From positions 1-53,610 of the IMG/VR virus record IMGVR_UViG_3300025098_000063: DNA of 53,610 nucleotides. The stretch is one strand, 5' to 3'. Under the pieces are notes generated by a model. The model did not search any database. It was not told the origin of the DNA and saw nothing but the letters and a program-made list of their open reading frames with translations. The position numbers and the translations under genes were made by a program. Shown here piece by piece: positions 17,755 through 23,689 of the stretch. Source of the stretch: a virus. The stretch's first letter is position 1. Each line of letters starts with the position of its first letter.

Positions 17755-17785
17755 GACCGACCATGCTTGGTTTACTGACCGATCA

Positions 17786-18016
17786 TTATCGGTCTTCATC
17801 TTCGATGTCCTCTAGGGCATTGGGCACATCTTCCCAATCCCCATGTTCCCAAAGCTCACCGAACTCAATGGACTCGCTGTCAGTCCAATAGCTGAAACTT
17901 AGGCTGTCGGGTCGCTTGGTATCTTCTTCTTCATCAAGACCATCAAGGTCAAGTTCCCACTCATGTCCATTGACTCGTAGGAAACAGTATTTTACGCTGA
18001 CCTCCCACTCTCGCAC
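17786..18016 (-). CDS. hypothetical acidic protein, 76 aa
   Basis: GTG start at 18016, 7 bases after the preceding stop, with a weak GAAG ribosome site. Strongly acidic and Trp-rich (HEWELDLDGLDEEEDTKRPD, ELWEHGDWEDVPNALEDIED). Small acidic proteins can mimic DNA or bind host proteins, but there is no direct sign of that. The C-terminus overlaps a 7-bp hairpin (17777-17794). No family recognised. Confidence 0.5.
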   Translation of the reverse strand: MREWEVSVKYCFLRVNGHEWELDLDGLDEEEDTKRPDSLSFSYWTDSESIEFGELWEHGDWEDVPNALEDIEDEDR

Positions 18017-18022
18017 TTTACT

Positions 18023-18217
18023 TCAGTCATGGTATTCATCGAGTTCGATGAGGTCGATCTCAAAGTCAACGACCTCTCCATCATGGTACTCATAGGTGAG
18101 TTCCAAAGTGGCTTGGGGAGTCTCGATAGACCATGTAGAGTTCTCTAGGTCATCCCTAGAGAGTAGTCCAACATTGATTTTTGCAACGATCTCATCGGGG
18201 GGTGGTGATTGATCCAT
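18023..18217 (-). CDS. hypothetical acidic protein, 64 aa, overlapped by a leader ORF
   Basis: Starts MDQSPPPDEIVAKINVGLL with beta-rich acidic remainder ending LIELDEYHD. The ATG at 18217 has no ribosome site of its own; a well-initiated leader ORF (18239-18192) overlaps it in another frame. A C6 run at the overlap could permit frameshifting. It is driven by the minus class A box at 18295-18314 and paired with the acidic gene downstream. Confidence 0.5.
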   Translation of the reverse strand: MDQSPPPDEIVAKINVGLLSRDDLENSTWSIETPQATLELTYEYHDGEVVDFEIDLIELDEYHD

Positions 18218-18239
18218 TTATTGCGATGATGGTATTCAT
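18192..18239 (-). CDS. 15-aa leader ORF overlapping the next gene
   Basis: MNTIIAINGSITTPR, preceded by GAAAGAAG at normal spacing and lying downstream of the class A box. It ends just after a run of six C residues and overlaps the start of the 64-aa gene. It may couple translation into that gene, or be the true N-terminus reached by frameshifting. Confidence 0.35.
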   Translation of the reverse strand: MNTIIAINGSITTPR

Positions 18240-18294
18240 GTTTGTTCTTCTTTCGGGGGAGTGGGTTTCGTGAGTTCCTCTGCTCCTCACACTA

Positions 18295-18314
18295 GGGTAT
18301 AGATAAGGGATTAC
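18295..18314 (-). promoter_or_regulatory. class A promoter-like box, minus strand
   Basis: Minus strand reads GTAATCCCTTATCTATACCC. It is back to back with the plus-strand box at 18368, forming a divergent pair for the acidic genes on the left and the small genes on the right. Confidence 0.6.
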
Positions 18315-18367
18315 GGTTCGCTTAAAGTCTTGCTTTTGTTGAGCTTTTCGATAAGTATGCCGATCTC

Positions 18368-18385
18368 GTAACCCCTTATCTATAG
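18368..18385 (+). promoter_or_regulatory. class A promoter-like box
   Basis: GTAACCCCTTATCTATAG, a perfect class A match, 40 bases before the ATG at 18425 with GAAAGGAGAA. Confidence 0.7.
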
Positions 18386-18424
18386 TGATTGTGTAGCCCG
18401 ACACACTCTTGAAAGGAGAACACA

Positions 18425-18598
18425 ATGGCTCGCAAGAACAAAACCCAAGACAGCAACAAGGCTCAGAAAGCCGCCATGCGTAAGGCTCACTTCGCAAATG
18501 GTGGGTCAACCAGTGTGTGGTGTGGTAAATCTAACGCACACTCGGATCTTAAGAAGGCTCGCAACAAGTCGTCTTGCCGAAAGAAGGTTCAGTGGTGA
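18425..18598 (+). CDS. small basic protein, 57 aa
   Basis: Starts MARKNKTQDSNKAQKAAMRK and ends KKARNKSSCRKKVQW. Nearly a quarter of the residues are Lys or Arg, with two Cys; it probably binds nucleic acid. Strong ribosome site GAAAGGAGAA and a perfect class A box. Its TGA overlaps the ATG of the next gene. Confidence 0.6.
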   Translation: MARKNKTQDSNKAQKAAMRKAHFANGGSTSVWCGKSNAHSDLKKARNKSSCRKKVQW

Positions 18599-18762
18599 TG
18601 AACATACTAAGACAAATGATAGCTCTCATTGAGAGCAGAACAGATCCTAGCATGACACGCATGGAAGCGTGGAACGCTGTCGAAGATGACCTCAGAAACC
18701 TCAACCCTCGTATGAGGTGGGAGTCTTTCAAAAGACTGTGGGCTGAGTGCCACAAGTCGTAA
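18598..18762 (+). CDS. hypothetical helical protein, 54 aa
   Basis: The ATG overlaps the preceding stop by one base (TGATG), with AAGAAGG upstream. All-helical look (MNILRQMIALIESRTDPSMT, RWESFKRLWAECHKS). Its TAA stop lies inside the next class A box. No family recognised. Confidence 0.55.
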   Translation: MNILRQMIALIESRTDPSMTRMEAWNAVEDDLRNLNPRMRWESFKRLWAECHKS

Positions 18763-18776
18763 CCCCTTATTTATAC
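18759..18776 (+). promoter_or_regulatory. class A promoter-like box overlapping a stop codon, upstream of ligase
   Basis: GTAACCCCTTATTTATAC; its TAA is the stop of the 54-aa gene. 44 bases before the DNA ligase ATG. Confidence 0.65.
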
Positions 18777-18819
18777 CTTTATGTCATCAACACTTACTCT
18801 CTGAAAGGAGAACAACACT

Positions 18820-19767
18820 ATGCCAAAGGCAATCAATCTAACTTCATCATGTGGAACATATGACTTTCTTCGCCCTCAGTTGGCTAAGGGCAGTCATAAG
18901 GGCAAGAATGTCTTGGAGAACATCGCAGGGTCAGCTTCTTGGGTGGGCGAGATGAAACTCGATGGGCATCGTATGCTCGTATCGTCTACCTGTGCTTGGT
19001 CAAGGATCGGCAAGGACATCGCTCGTATGGATCATATCCAAAACGAGTGTCCTGTGGGAACTTTGCTAGATGGTGAGATCCTCCCTAAGAGTGGAGCAGA
19101 GGGTTCAGATCGTGTATCGAACCTTCGGGCTGATGACCCTACAGCTCTTGGGTTCGTGGCTTTCGACATCTTGTATCATGAAGGTCAGTATGTCGGTGAT
19201 CTATCTTGGGACAAGCGTAGAGTTATCCTTGAGTCTGTCATCGAGGACAGCATGGAGCATATCAGCTTGAGTCAACTCTACTACATGAACGAGTGGAGTA
19301 CAGAACAACTCATGGAGATCGCTTCTGATCGAGAGCATGAGGGTATCATGCTCAAGAAGGTAAACGCTCCATACAAGGCAAACTCACGCTCTGCATGGGT
19401 GAAGCATAAGTTCACCGACACCCATGATGTGGTGATCGTGGACGCAAACGCAAAGCCTAGTGAGTGGCGAGTCCGACCAGGTGAGGTCTATCGTCAAGAT
19501 GGAAAGCTCTATCCCGAAGGTCTGCATACCGACCCTTGGATCAAGGGGTATGTCGGGCTTAACTATGGCTTCTATGACCAACAGGGAACGCTCCGTATCG
19601 TAGGCTCACTTGGTGAGACTGGTCCTCGTGAAGATATGGAACAATATGTGGGTCGGGTAGCCGAGATCAAGGCTTATGGACAGTACCCTACAGGAGCGTT
19701 GCGACACCCTGTCCTTGAGCGTTGGCGAGAGGATAAACTACCAGAGGACTGTACCTTTGACTTTTAA
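18820..19767 (+). CDS. ATP-dependent DNA ligase
   Basis: 315 aa. Motif I EMKLDGHR at 44-51 gives Lys46 as the residue that becomes adenylated. Further nucleotidyltransferase motifs follow in order: LLDGEI (82-87), GFVAFDILYHEG (111-122), EGIMLKK (174-180) and WVKHKF (193-198). A C-terminal OB-fold region follows. Seals nicks in phage DNA during replication and repair using ATP. The length fits small phage ligases without extra domains. The start has GAAAGGAGAA, and the class A box implies it is expressed with the accessory genes rather than the virion genes. Confidence 0.92.
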   Translation: MPKAINLTSSCGTYDFLRPQLAKGSHKGKNVLENIAGSASWVGEMKLDGHRMLVSSTCAWSRIGKDIARMDHIQNECPVGTLLDGEILPKSGAEGSDRVSNLRADDPTALGFVAFDILYHEGQYVGDLSWDKRRVILESVIEDSMEHISLSQLYYMNEWSTEQLMEIASDREHEGIMLKKVNAPYKANSRSAWVKHKFTDTHDVVIVDANAKPSEWRVRPGEVYRQDGKLYPEGLHTDPWIKGYVGLNYGFYDQQGTLRIVGSLGETGPREDMEQYVGRVAEIKAYGQYPTGALRHPVLERWREDKLPEDCTFDF

Positions 19768-19780
19768 GGAGAATAACAAC

Positions 19781-20077
19781 ATGAAGAAACCAAGTTTACT
19801 GATCGTGAAAAGCCGAGTAAAGATTGACCCTACCTTTGAGAACCATATCGGGTATATCGACTTCAGCTTTGCTAACCGAGAGTACAAAAAGTTTGAGGGC
19901 ATCTATCTCAAGTCTTTTGATAGTCGTAAAAACTCTCCTAGATTTAGATCGGGTCTGACCCAAAGTCAGACCAAGCTCACAAACACGATCTCGATGAACT
20001 TAGTTGACTATAAAGGTCTTGATGTAGGCTCATTTCTTGAGAGCTTACAGTCAGTTTTCAATGTGGTCGAGGGATGA
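19781..20077 (+). CDS. hypothetical protein, 98 aa
   Basis: ATG at 19781, 13 bases after the ligase stop, with TTAAGGAGAA. Beta-rich (SLLIVKSRVKIDPTFENHIG, YIDFSFANREYKKFEGIYLK). It probably shares the ligase transcript. Its last codons form part of a 21-bp sequence repeated at 20666-20686. No family recognised. Confidence 0.6.
   Translation: MKKPSLLIVKSRVKIDPTFENHIGYIDFSFANREYKKFEGIYLKSFDSRKNSPRFRSGLTQSQTKLTNTISMNLVDYKGLDVGSFLESLQSVFNVVEG
20057..20077 (+). repeat. 21-bp direct repeat, copy 1 (copy 2 at 20666-20686)
   Basis: The 21-base sequence beginning TTCAATGTGGTCGAGGG is identical at both places. Copy 1 is the 3' end of the rightward gene ending at 20077. Copy 2 is read on the other strand as the C-terminus (DHIEDEG) of the leftward gene 20654-20923. 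A partial third copy (CTTCAATGTGG) is at 20141-20151. Confidence 0.75.
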
Positions 20078-20154
20078 ACAGGCACAAGATAAAAGCCAAA
20101 GTCTCAATGTCTTGGGTTTCTTGGAGATCTTAAGATCAGTCTTCAATGTGGCTC

Positions 20155-20170
20155 AATAGTTTATTTATAC
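20155..20170 (+). promoter_or_regulatory. class B promoter-like box
   Basis: AATAGTTTATTTATAC, followed by ATAAGTGATCTC and an AACCTTAAACAATGGAG leader. The same box, spacer and leader precede most other genes with the shared N-terminal tag. Confidence 0.65.
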
Positions 20171-20217
20171 CTACACATAAGTGATCTCAATCAACCTTAA
20201 ACAATGGAGAAATCGTT

Positions 20218-20646
20218 ATGAGAAGATCTGCCAGTGAAGTAATCCGTAATCTTGAGAGTCGTATTGCACAACTTGAAAAATCTGCAAAGTCTACTCCGAT
20301 TACATTGGAGTCTCCAGGTAGTCAGATGAGGGGTACTGTAAATACTCAGACTGTAAACGGTTTGAAAGAAATGCTCAAATCCGTACAAGAAATGTACGAC
20401 ATGGGTACATATATTGAAGACCCTAAAGATGAGTTTGAAGAGATTAATGTTTCTTGGGACTATAAAGGTTGGATTGATCTCGGAAACAGTATTCAGTTCC
20501 AGGTCAATCACGAAATCAACTACGATGGTAACCCTTACCTTGAGGTATCTAAAGAGGAACTTTGTAGAGCCATGTGTGCAGAGGGTCTTTGCGATGACCT
20601 TATCAAGAAGTTCTTAAAGAGAAACTTAAAGAACCATTCTATGTAG
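20218..20646 (+). CDS. SASE-tag protein (shared N-terminal motif), 142 aa
   Basis: Begins MRRSASEVIRNLESRIAQLE, the tag shared with six other proteins here. RIAQLE fits the R-h-x-x-h-E pattern known to favour trimeric coiled coils. After a Ser/Thr/Pro linker the body is unrelated to the other members, with an acidic beta-rich centre (EINVSWDYKGWIDLGNSIQF) and a helical C-terminus with two Cys. It is the only plus-strand member. Strong AATGGAG ribosome site. I infer a virion or assembly role from the tag and class B promoter. Confidence 0.65.
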   Translation: MRRSASEVIRNLESRIAQLEKSAKSTPITLESPGSQMRGTVNTQTVNGLKEMLKSVQEMYDMGTYIEDPKDEFEEINVSWDYKGWIDLGNSIQFQVNHEINYDGNPYLEVSKEELCRAMCAEGLCDDLIKKFLKRNLKNHSM

Positions 20647-20653
20647 GATTCTT

Positions 20654-20923
20654 TTATCCCTCGTCTTCAATGTGGTCGAGGGATGATTTAGAGACATAGA
20701 CAGGAGTGTGCTCTCCCCAATATGCACCGAGTACATTAAACTCGTACCACTCCCAAGCCATTTCATAGGCTCTTTCCTCATCAGTTTCTTCATCTTGAAA
20801 CTCATTTTTCCAATGAGAAATCATCCTGTCGAGGTCATACACAAGAGCGTAAGGCTTTGAAGCTACACCTATAATCATGCTGTCAAATACTGATCTCGGT
20901 TCAAGGTAAACAAGATTTTCCAT
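20654..20923 (-). CDS. hypothetical acidic protein, 89 aa
   Basis: ATG at 20923 with AAAAGGAGCA. Acidic and Trp-rich (FQDEETDEERAYEMAWEWYE). The C-terminal codons coincide with copy 2 of the 21-bp repeat. It converges on the tag gene ending at 20646. No family recognised. Confidence 0.6.
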   Translation of the reverse strand: MENLVYLEPRSVFDSMIIGVASKPYALVYDLDRMISHWKNEFQDEETDEERAYEMAWEWYEFNVLGAYWGEHTPVYVSKSSLDHIEDEG

Positions 20924-21018
20924 TTTTTTGCTCCTTTTGAGGTTAGTTTTGTATAATACCAATGTGAGTGTTATTGAACGCTCCGATGATCTTTGAAAAC
21001 TTGTTGAACTTAACTTGA

Positions 21019-21085
21019 ACACCTATGCTCTTTGGTAAGAGCGTCAGATGACTGACGATGACAGGTTCGACTCCTGTTAGGTGTT
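21019..21085 (+). tRNA. atypical tRNA-like gene with shortened anticodon arm
   Basis: Acceptor ACACCTA/TAGGTGT (7 bp), D arm GCTC-loop TTTGGTAA-GAGC, and T arm ACAGG-TTCGACT-CCTGT are all intact. Between D and T arms there are only 18 bases; the best stem is GTCAG/CTGAC with a 4-base loop. At 67 nt it is about six bases short of a normal tRNA, and no anticodon can be assigned. It may be degenerate or a specialised tRNA-like RNA. Confidence 0.5.
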
Positions 21086-21087
21086 TT

Positions 21088-21162
21088 AGGTTATCCTCCC
21101 CTTTAGTTTTTTCACACTTTAAGTTTGAGAGTACCAAGGTTTAGGCAATGGGGGGATAACCT
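21088..21162 (+). other. long-loop hairpin after tRNA-like element
   Basis: AGGTTATCC (21088-21096) pairs with GGATAACCT (21154-21162), extended by C/G runs, around a ~57-base loop. It is the first of five stems of this type following tRNA or tRNA-like genes in this cluster. Confidence 0.55.
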
Positions 21163-21166
21163 TTAA

Positions 21167-21238
21167 GCATTAGTAGCTCAGTGGAAGAGCAACACTTTCC
21201 TAAAGTGTAGGTCGTAGGTTCGATCCCTACCTAGTGTA
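21167..21238 (+). tRNA. tRNA-Arg (CCU)
   Basis: Complete cloverleaf: acceptor GCATTAG/CTAGTGT with G-U pairs, D arm GCTC/GAGC, anticodon stem ACACT/AGTGT, loop TTCCTAA giving CCU (reads AGG), T arm GTAGG-TTCGATC-CCTAC. No encoded CCA. The body closely resembles tRNA-Arg(UCU) at 21903. Confidence 0.88.
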
Positions 21239-21240
21239 CT

Positions 21241-21313
21241 AGACCCTCCTTTTCATCTTTTTACAAAAATATCTAGGGGTAGATAGTGGGTAGATGTGGA
21301 AGGGTCTTTTTTT
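21241..21313 (+). terminator. long-loop hairpin with T-run after tRNA-Arg(CCU)
   Basis: AGACCCT (21241-21247) pairs with AGGGTCT (21301-21307), followed by seven T residues. It is the only stem of the series with a T-run, so it could terminate transcription, although the ~50-base loop is unusual for an intrinsic terminator. Confidence 0.5.
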
Positions 21314-21316
21314 ATC

Positions 21317-21370
21317 ATGTCAGACCTCAATGGTGAGGTTGAGAAATAGGGTTCGATCCCCTCTGATGTG
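21317..21370 (+). ncRNA. tRNA-like element without anticodon arm (54 nt)
   Basis: Acceptor ATGTCAG (21317-21323) pairs with CTGATGT (21363-21369) with two G-U pairs. The D arm is ACCTC-AATGGT-GAGGT. The T arm is AGGG-TTCGATC-CCCT with the standard T-loop. Only seven bases separate D and T arms, so there is no room for an anticodon arm. It cannot decode; it could be a processing signal, a decoy or a remnant. Confidence 0.5.
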
Positions 21371-21372
21371 TT

Positions 21373-21438
21373 AGACTCCCCCTACTTTCTTTTATTTTCT
21401 TGTCTTGGATAAAAGAGGAGTAGGGTAGGGGTGGGTCT
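21373..21438 (+). other. long-loop hairpin after tRNA-like element
   Basis: AGACTCCCCCTAC (21373-21385) pairs with 21425-21438 over 13 base pairs with one bulged T and one G-U, around a ~39-base loop. Same AGACyCC/GGGTCT theme as its neighbours. No T-run follows. Confidence 0.55.
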
Positions 21439-21469
21439 ATTAGGCGATTTACCGAGACAAGAAGAAAAA

Positions 21470-21577
21470 ATGCTGTGCCTAAGCCAGTATACCTACGAAA
21501 GCCCGTATGCGTGGGAGACTGTAGACAAGAGAAAGCGGTGGGTCAACCTCTCAGACCTAAGCCCTCACTACACTTGA
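21470..21577 (+). CDS. small protein, 35 aa
   Basis: MLCLSQYTYESPYAWETVDK followed by a basic, aromatic stretch to a TGA. AAGAAG lies five bases before the ATG. Too short for family recognition, but the ribosome site and a plausible hydrophilic composition support it. It lies between two tRNA-like elements. Confidence 0.4.
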   Translation: MLCLSQYTYESPYAWETVDKRKRWVNLSDLSPHYT

Positions 21578-21607
21578 GAGATAACATTAACCTTTAGGAG
21601 TTTGATT

Positions 21608-21685
21608 ATGAGTAATCCAAACTATCCATCTAAGACTGGAAACCCATCGGGTGGAGGTCGAGGAAACACACCTAAATCTAAATAA
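21608..21685 (+). CDS. Gly/Asn/Pro-rich microprotein, 25 aa
   Basis: MSNPNYPSKTGNPSGGGRGN plus TPKSK. TTAGGAG precedes the ATG at ideal spacing. No Cys, no hydrophobic core, and C-terminal Lys residues: likely disordered. The stop is followed by a short hairpin. Function unknown. Confidence 0.5.
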   Translation: MSNPNYPSKTGNPSGGGRGNTPKSK

Positions 21686-21787
21686 GGATTTAGATGAAAT
21701 CCACACTCTGTAAAAGTGATCTTCTTCCCTTTTACTCATAAACACTATCTGTTGTTCCTAGATAGGTGGTAAAAAAGGAACACCTAA

Positions 21788-21839
21788 CATATCTGACTCC
21801 TCTTGGTGGAGCTTGTCGGGTTCGACTCCCACAGATATG
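21788..21839 (+). ncRNA. tRNA-like element without anticodon arm (52 nt)
   Basis: Acceptor CATATCTG (21788-21795) pairs perfectly with CAGATATG (21832-21839). D arm CTCC-TCTTGGT-GGAG; T-loop TTCGACT on a short, bulged stem (GGG/CCC). As at 21317, there is no anticodon arm. It is followed two bases later by another AGACCC-type stem. Confidence 0.5.
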
Positions 21840-21840
21840 C

Positions 21841-21896
21841 TAGACCCTCTTTTTATTGTTCATTTTGAACGGTGTGTGATAATCTTCGAGGGTCTA
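21841..21896 (+). other. long-loop hairpin after tRNA-like element
   Basis: TAGACCCTC (21841-21849) pairs perfectly with GAGGGTCTA (21888-21896), 38-base loop, no T-run. Directly upstream of tRNA-Arg(UCU). Confidence 0.55.
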
Positions 21897-21902
21897 AACT
21901 TT

Positions 21903-21974
21903 GCACTTGTAGCTCAGTGGAAGAGCAGGGGCCTTCTAAGCCCAAGGTCGTAGGTTCGACCCCTACCAGGTGCG
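21903..21974 (+). tRNA. tRNA-Arg (UCU)
   Basis: Acceptor GCACTTG/CAGGTGC, D arm GCTC/GAGC, anticodon loop CTTCTAA giving UCU (reads AGA) on a four-pair stem with one mismatch, T arm GTAGG-TTCGACC-CCTAC. No encoded CCA. Confidence 0.87.
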
Positions 21975-21976
21975 TT

Positions 21977-22075
21977 CGCTTGATTGGCATAAGACCTCTT
22001 ATTGGAGATTTCTCTAATAGGGTTAGTTCTCCTTTAAGAGATCAAACTTTGGTTCGATTCCAAATCGAGCGACCA
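21977..22075 (+). ncRNA. tRNA-like element with encoded CCA and abnormal central arms
   Basis: CGCTTGA (21977-21983) pairs with TCGAGCG (22065-22071), followed by A and CCA. The T arm TTTGG-TTCGATT-CCAAA is perfect. The 64 bases between do not give a normal D and anticodon arm. They form a 10-12-bp hairpin (21997-22022) and a short TCTC/GAGA stem. No anticodon can be assigned. It could be a degenerate long-variable-arm tRNA or a dedicated tRNA-like RNA. Confidence 0.4.
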
Positions 22076-22396
22076 CACTCTGTTCCTTTATAGGAACTCT
22101 TCAAACAGACGCATAGAGAGTAGTGGAAAAACAGATAAGCGTTTGCTCTGGCTTATTTGGGGTCTGTTTACGCTTCTTATTGCCACCGTTAAAGAAGATG
22201 CAAGCTCTTGGAGAACTATGGCTTTCGCACCATAACCTACCTAAGAGGGAAGCAGACCAAAAATGTCAAATGGTGAAGCGAGGGCATTACGCTAATGCGA
22301 ATAAGGCATCGAGGGAGTCTGCTCATTCCTCTCGTTCATATCTCCTTTGCTCTTGGTAAAAGGGATATGAGCCAATTTTGTTGTGAGGTAGAAATC
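22076..22396. other. gene-poor stretch between tRNA-like element and membrane protein gene
   Basis: Holds a GTTCC/GGAAC hairpin near 22085-22096 and a 10-codon micro-ORF (22263-22295, MSNGEARALR) behind GAGGGAAG. One frame from ~22111 to 22224 encodes a membrane-like segment (LLWLIWGLFTLLIATV) but lacks an ATG, GTG or TTG with a ribosome site. I do not call a gene here. Confidence 0.4.
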
Positions 22397-22666
22397 ATGG
22401 GTTCTGATAAAGTCGAAAGTTTAAGGGTGTTAGTCAATCAAAAAATGAAGCTCGAAAAGTTCCTTAGTATTTGCGAGGGGCTTCACAGTGTGAGCTTCAT
22501 CATGTTGATCTTCTATGTGGTAACATATAAACACAGTGATACCCTTTATGTTATCGCTTGGTCTTTTTTAGCGGTAGTAGGTTGGCTTATTACCTACCTC
22601 TTAGAGAAGAAGATTTTACTCGTAAAGAAATCCATCGCTGATGAACTCTTTGAAAGAGAAGAGTAA
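22397..22666 (+). CDS. two-helix membrane protein, 89 aa
   Basis: ATG at 22397 with TGAGGTAG seven bases upstream is preferred over an in-frame ATG at 22367. Hydrophobic segments at ~29-43 and 49-69 are separated by a short polar loop and flanked by Lys-rich helices (KKILLVKKSIADELFEREE). Probably an inner-membrane protein. The stop is 3 bases from tRNA-Asn. No family recognised. Confidence 0.6.
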   Translation: MGSDKVESLRVLVNQKMKLEKFLSICEGLHSVSFIMLIFYVVTYKHSDTLYVIAWSFLAVVGWLITYLLEKKILLVKKSIADELFEREE

Positions 22667-22669
22667 TAT

Positions 22670-22741
22670 GCTCACTTAGCTCAGTGGTAGAGCAATCGGC
22701 TGTTAACCGATCGGTCCAAGGTTCAAATCCTTGAGTGAGCG
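22670..22741 (+). tRNA. tRNA-Asn (GUU)
   Basis: Acceptor GCTCACT/AGTGAGC perfect, anticodon stem ATCGG/CCGAT, loop CTGTTAA giving GUU, T arm CAAGG-TTCAAAT-CCTTG. All canonical. No encoded CCA. Confidence 0.93.
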
Positions 22742-22775
22742 ATACCTCCTTTGGTTGGTGGTTAAGAGCAACCAT

Positions 22776-22844
22776 GACCCCTCATGTAAATGGGTTGTGC
22801 AAAGATAGCTTCTAGGTTGTTGGTCGCTTCTTTGTTTAGGGGTC
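22776..22844 (+). other. long-loop hairpin after tRNA-Asn
   Basis: GACCCCT (22776-22782) pairs with AGGGGTC (22838-22844) across a ~55-base loop. Fifth stem of the series that follows tRNA or tRNA-like genes. Confidence 0.45.
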
Positions 22845-22850
22845 GCTTAT

Positions 22851-22922
22851 GTACCTGTAGCTCAACGAACAGAGCCTCATCGTTGTAGGTGAGAGGTCTA
22901 GGTGTAAGTCCTAGTGGGTGCA
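22851..22922 (+). tRNA. degenerate tRNA, tentatively Thr (UGU)
   Basis: Acceptor GTACCTG/TGGGTGC with three G-U pairs, D stem GCTC/GAGC but with no GG in the loop, anticodon stem CTCAT/GTGAG enclosing an 8-base loop containing T-TGT-A, T stem CTAGG/CCTAG but loop TGTAAGT instead of TTCRANY. The fold is present, but several invariant bases are lost, so it may be a pseudogene. Confidence 0.45.
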
Positions 22923-23325
22923 AATTGGAGTTAAGTATATGTCCGCTGTCGGAGGTTCGTTAACATTTCCCTTCCGATGGAAGTTGCCCTCTCTACTACG
23001 CTAGTCGAAATCCACTACAGAGGAAGCGTAAATGACAGACCACTTAACTTGAGTAGTGATAGTCGCTTACTCGATTGAAACATATCGGGTAGGTAGAACC
23101 TCTACCCTTACAGGATTACTCCTGTGAGCTATACTAATACAGAAAATGTTAACGCTGTGGCTTTACGCTGATTGTGGTATGTACTTGGAGGACTTAAGCC
23201 CATCCTACCCTAAGACTCGTTCAACTCTTATTCGTTTAAGGGGAATGGGCTTATAGTAGAATGACTAGCTTGGTCTAGGATTTCCCTAGACCATACTACT
23301 AAGGGTAGGGAAACTTACCCACTTT
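22923..23325. other. structured stretch without a confident gene
   Basis: Contains a 21-codon micro-ORF (22939-23004, MSAVGGSLTFPFRWKLPSLL-R) behind TTGGAG, a 6-codon ORF behind AGAGGAAG at ~23032, and many stems: GGGTAG/CTACCC, CAGGA/TCCTG, AAGCCCAT/ATGGGCTT with a long loop, and TGGTCTAGG/CCTAGACCA. Possibly a non-coding RNA or tRNA-operon spacer; no known RNA family recognised. Confidence 0.35.
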
Positions 23326-23408
23326 GGACAGGTGGTCGAGTGGTTAAAGACATCAGACTGTAAATCTGACCTCTTAGGAGTACGCAGGTTCAAATCCTGC
23401 CCTGTCCA
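23326..23408 (+). tRNA. tRNA-Tyr (GUA)
   Basis: Acceptor GGACAGG/CCTGTCC perfect, anticodon stem TCAGA/TCTGA, loop CTGTAAA giving GUA, long variable arm typical of bacterial tRNA-Tyr, T arm GCAGG-TTCAAAT-CCTGC. No encoded CCA. Confidence 0.93.
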
Positions 23409-23424
23409 TTAAAGGATAAAACAC

Positions 23425-23661
23425 ATGAGTACAAAAGCGACAATCGCACATGGAGATGAGTTCCATGTGTACCAAGAGATGTTTGAGGGGGATGCCGTCT
23501 ATCTCCAAATAGATAAGCATGGTGGGTTCGTTCAGATCATGGGCGATAGGATTACTGTAAGCCTACCTCCGAGCCTTTTAGACAAGATCGCAAAGGGTTG
23601 GCTAGATAATCGTGGAAAGTTCGATACAGAGCCAAATAAAGAGCTTAATCTTGAGGGTTAA
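23425..23661 (+). CDS. conserved small hypothetical protein, 78 aa
   Basis: MSTKATIAHGDEFHVYQEMF and a following strand-rich half (AVYLQIDKHGGFVQIMGDRI, TVSLPP) resemble a small family I have seen as TKATIAHG...FHLYxEVxDxxxVYLEL in phages and bacteria; no function is known for it. AAAGGAT precedes the ATG. It begins 17 bases after tRNA-Tyr. Confidence 0.65.
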   Translation: MSTKATIAHGDEFHVYQEMFEGDAVYLQIDKHGGFVQIMGDRITVSLPPSLLDKIAKGWLDNRGKFDTEPNKELNLEG

Positions 23662-23671
23662 AGAAAGAGTC

Positions 23672-23689
23672 GTAACCCCTTATCTATAG
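23672..23689 (+). promoter_or_regulatory. class A promoter-like box
   Basis: GTAACCCCTTATCTATAG, perfect match, 10 bases after the stop at 23661 and 33 bases before the 27-aa ORF at 23722. Confidence 0.7.

Noticed and set aside
18192-18509. Minus-strand 105-codon frame spanning the divergent promoters
   Set aside because: It runs through both class A boxes and the start of the rightward gene; only its last 15 codons (from the ATG at 18239) have a ribosome site, and those are reported separately.
20076-20135. 19-codon ORF after the 98-aa gene
   Set aside because: The ribosome site is part of the repeated 21-bp sequence and the peptide is Ser/Trp-rich without support; probably a remnant of the duplication.
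22123-22359. Plus-strand 78-codon frame from a GTG
   Set aside because: No ribosome site and an unlikely composition; an alternative frame over the same bases looks more membrane-protein-like but lacks a start codon, so neither is called.
23179-23256. 25-codon ORF in the structured spacer before tRNA-Tyr
   Set aside because: No ribosome site; the sequence forms an AAGCCCAT/ATGGGCTT stem that explains its conservation better.
22923-23325. Possible group I intron or other known catalytic RNA
   Set aside because: Many hairpins, but I could not find the paired P3-P7-P8 core or a split tRNA with matching exons; tRNA-Tyr after it is intact.
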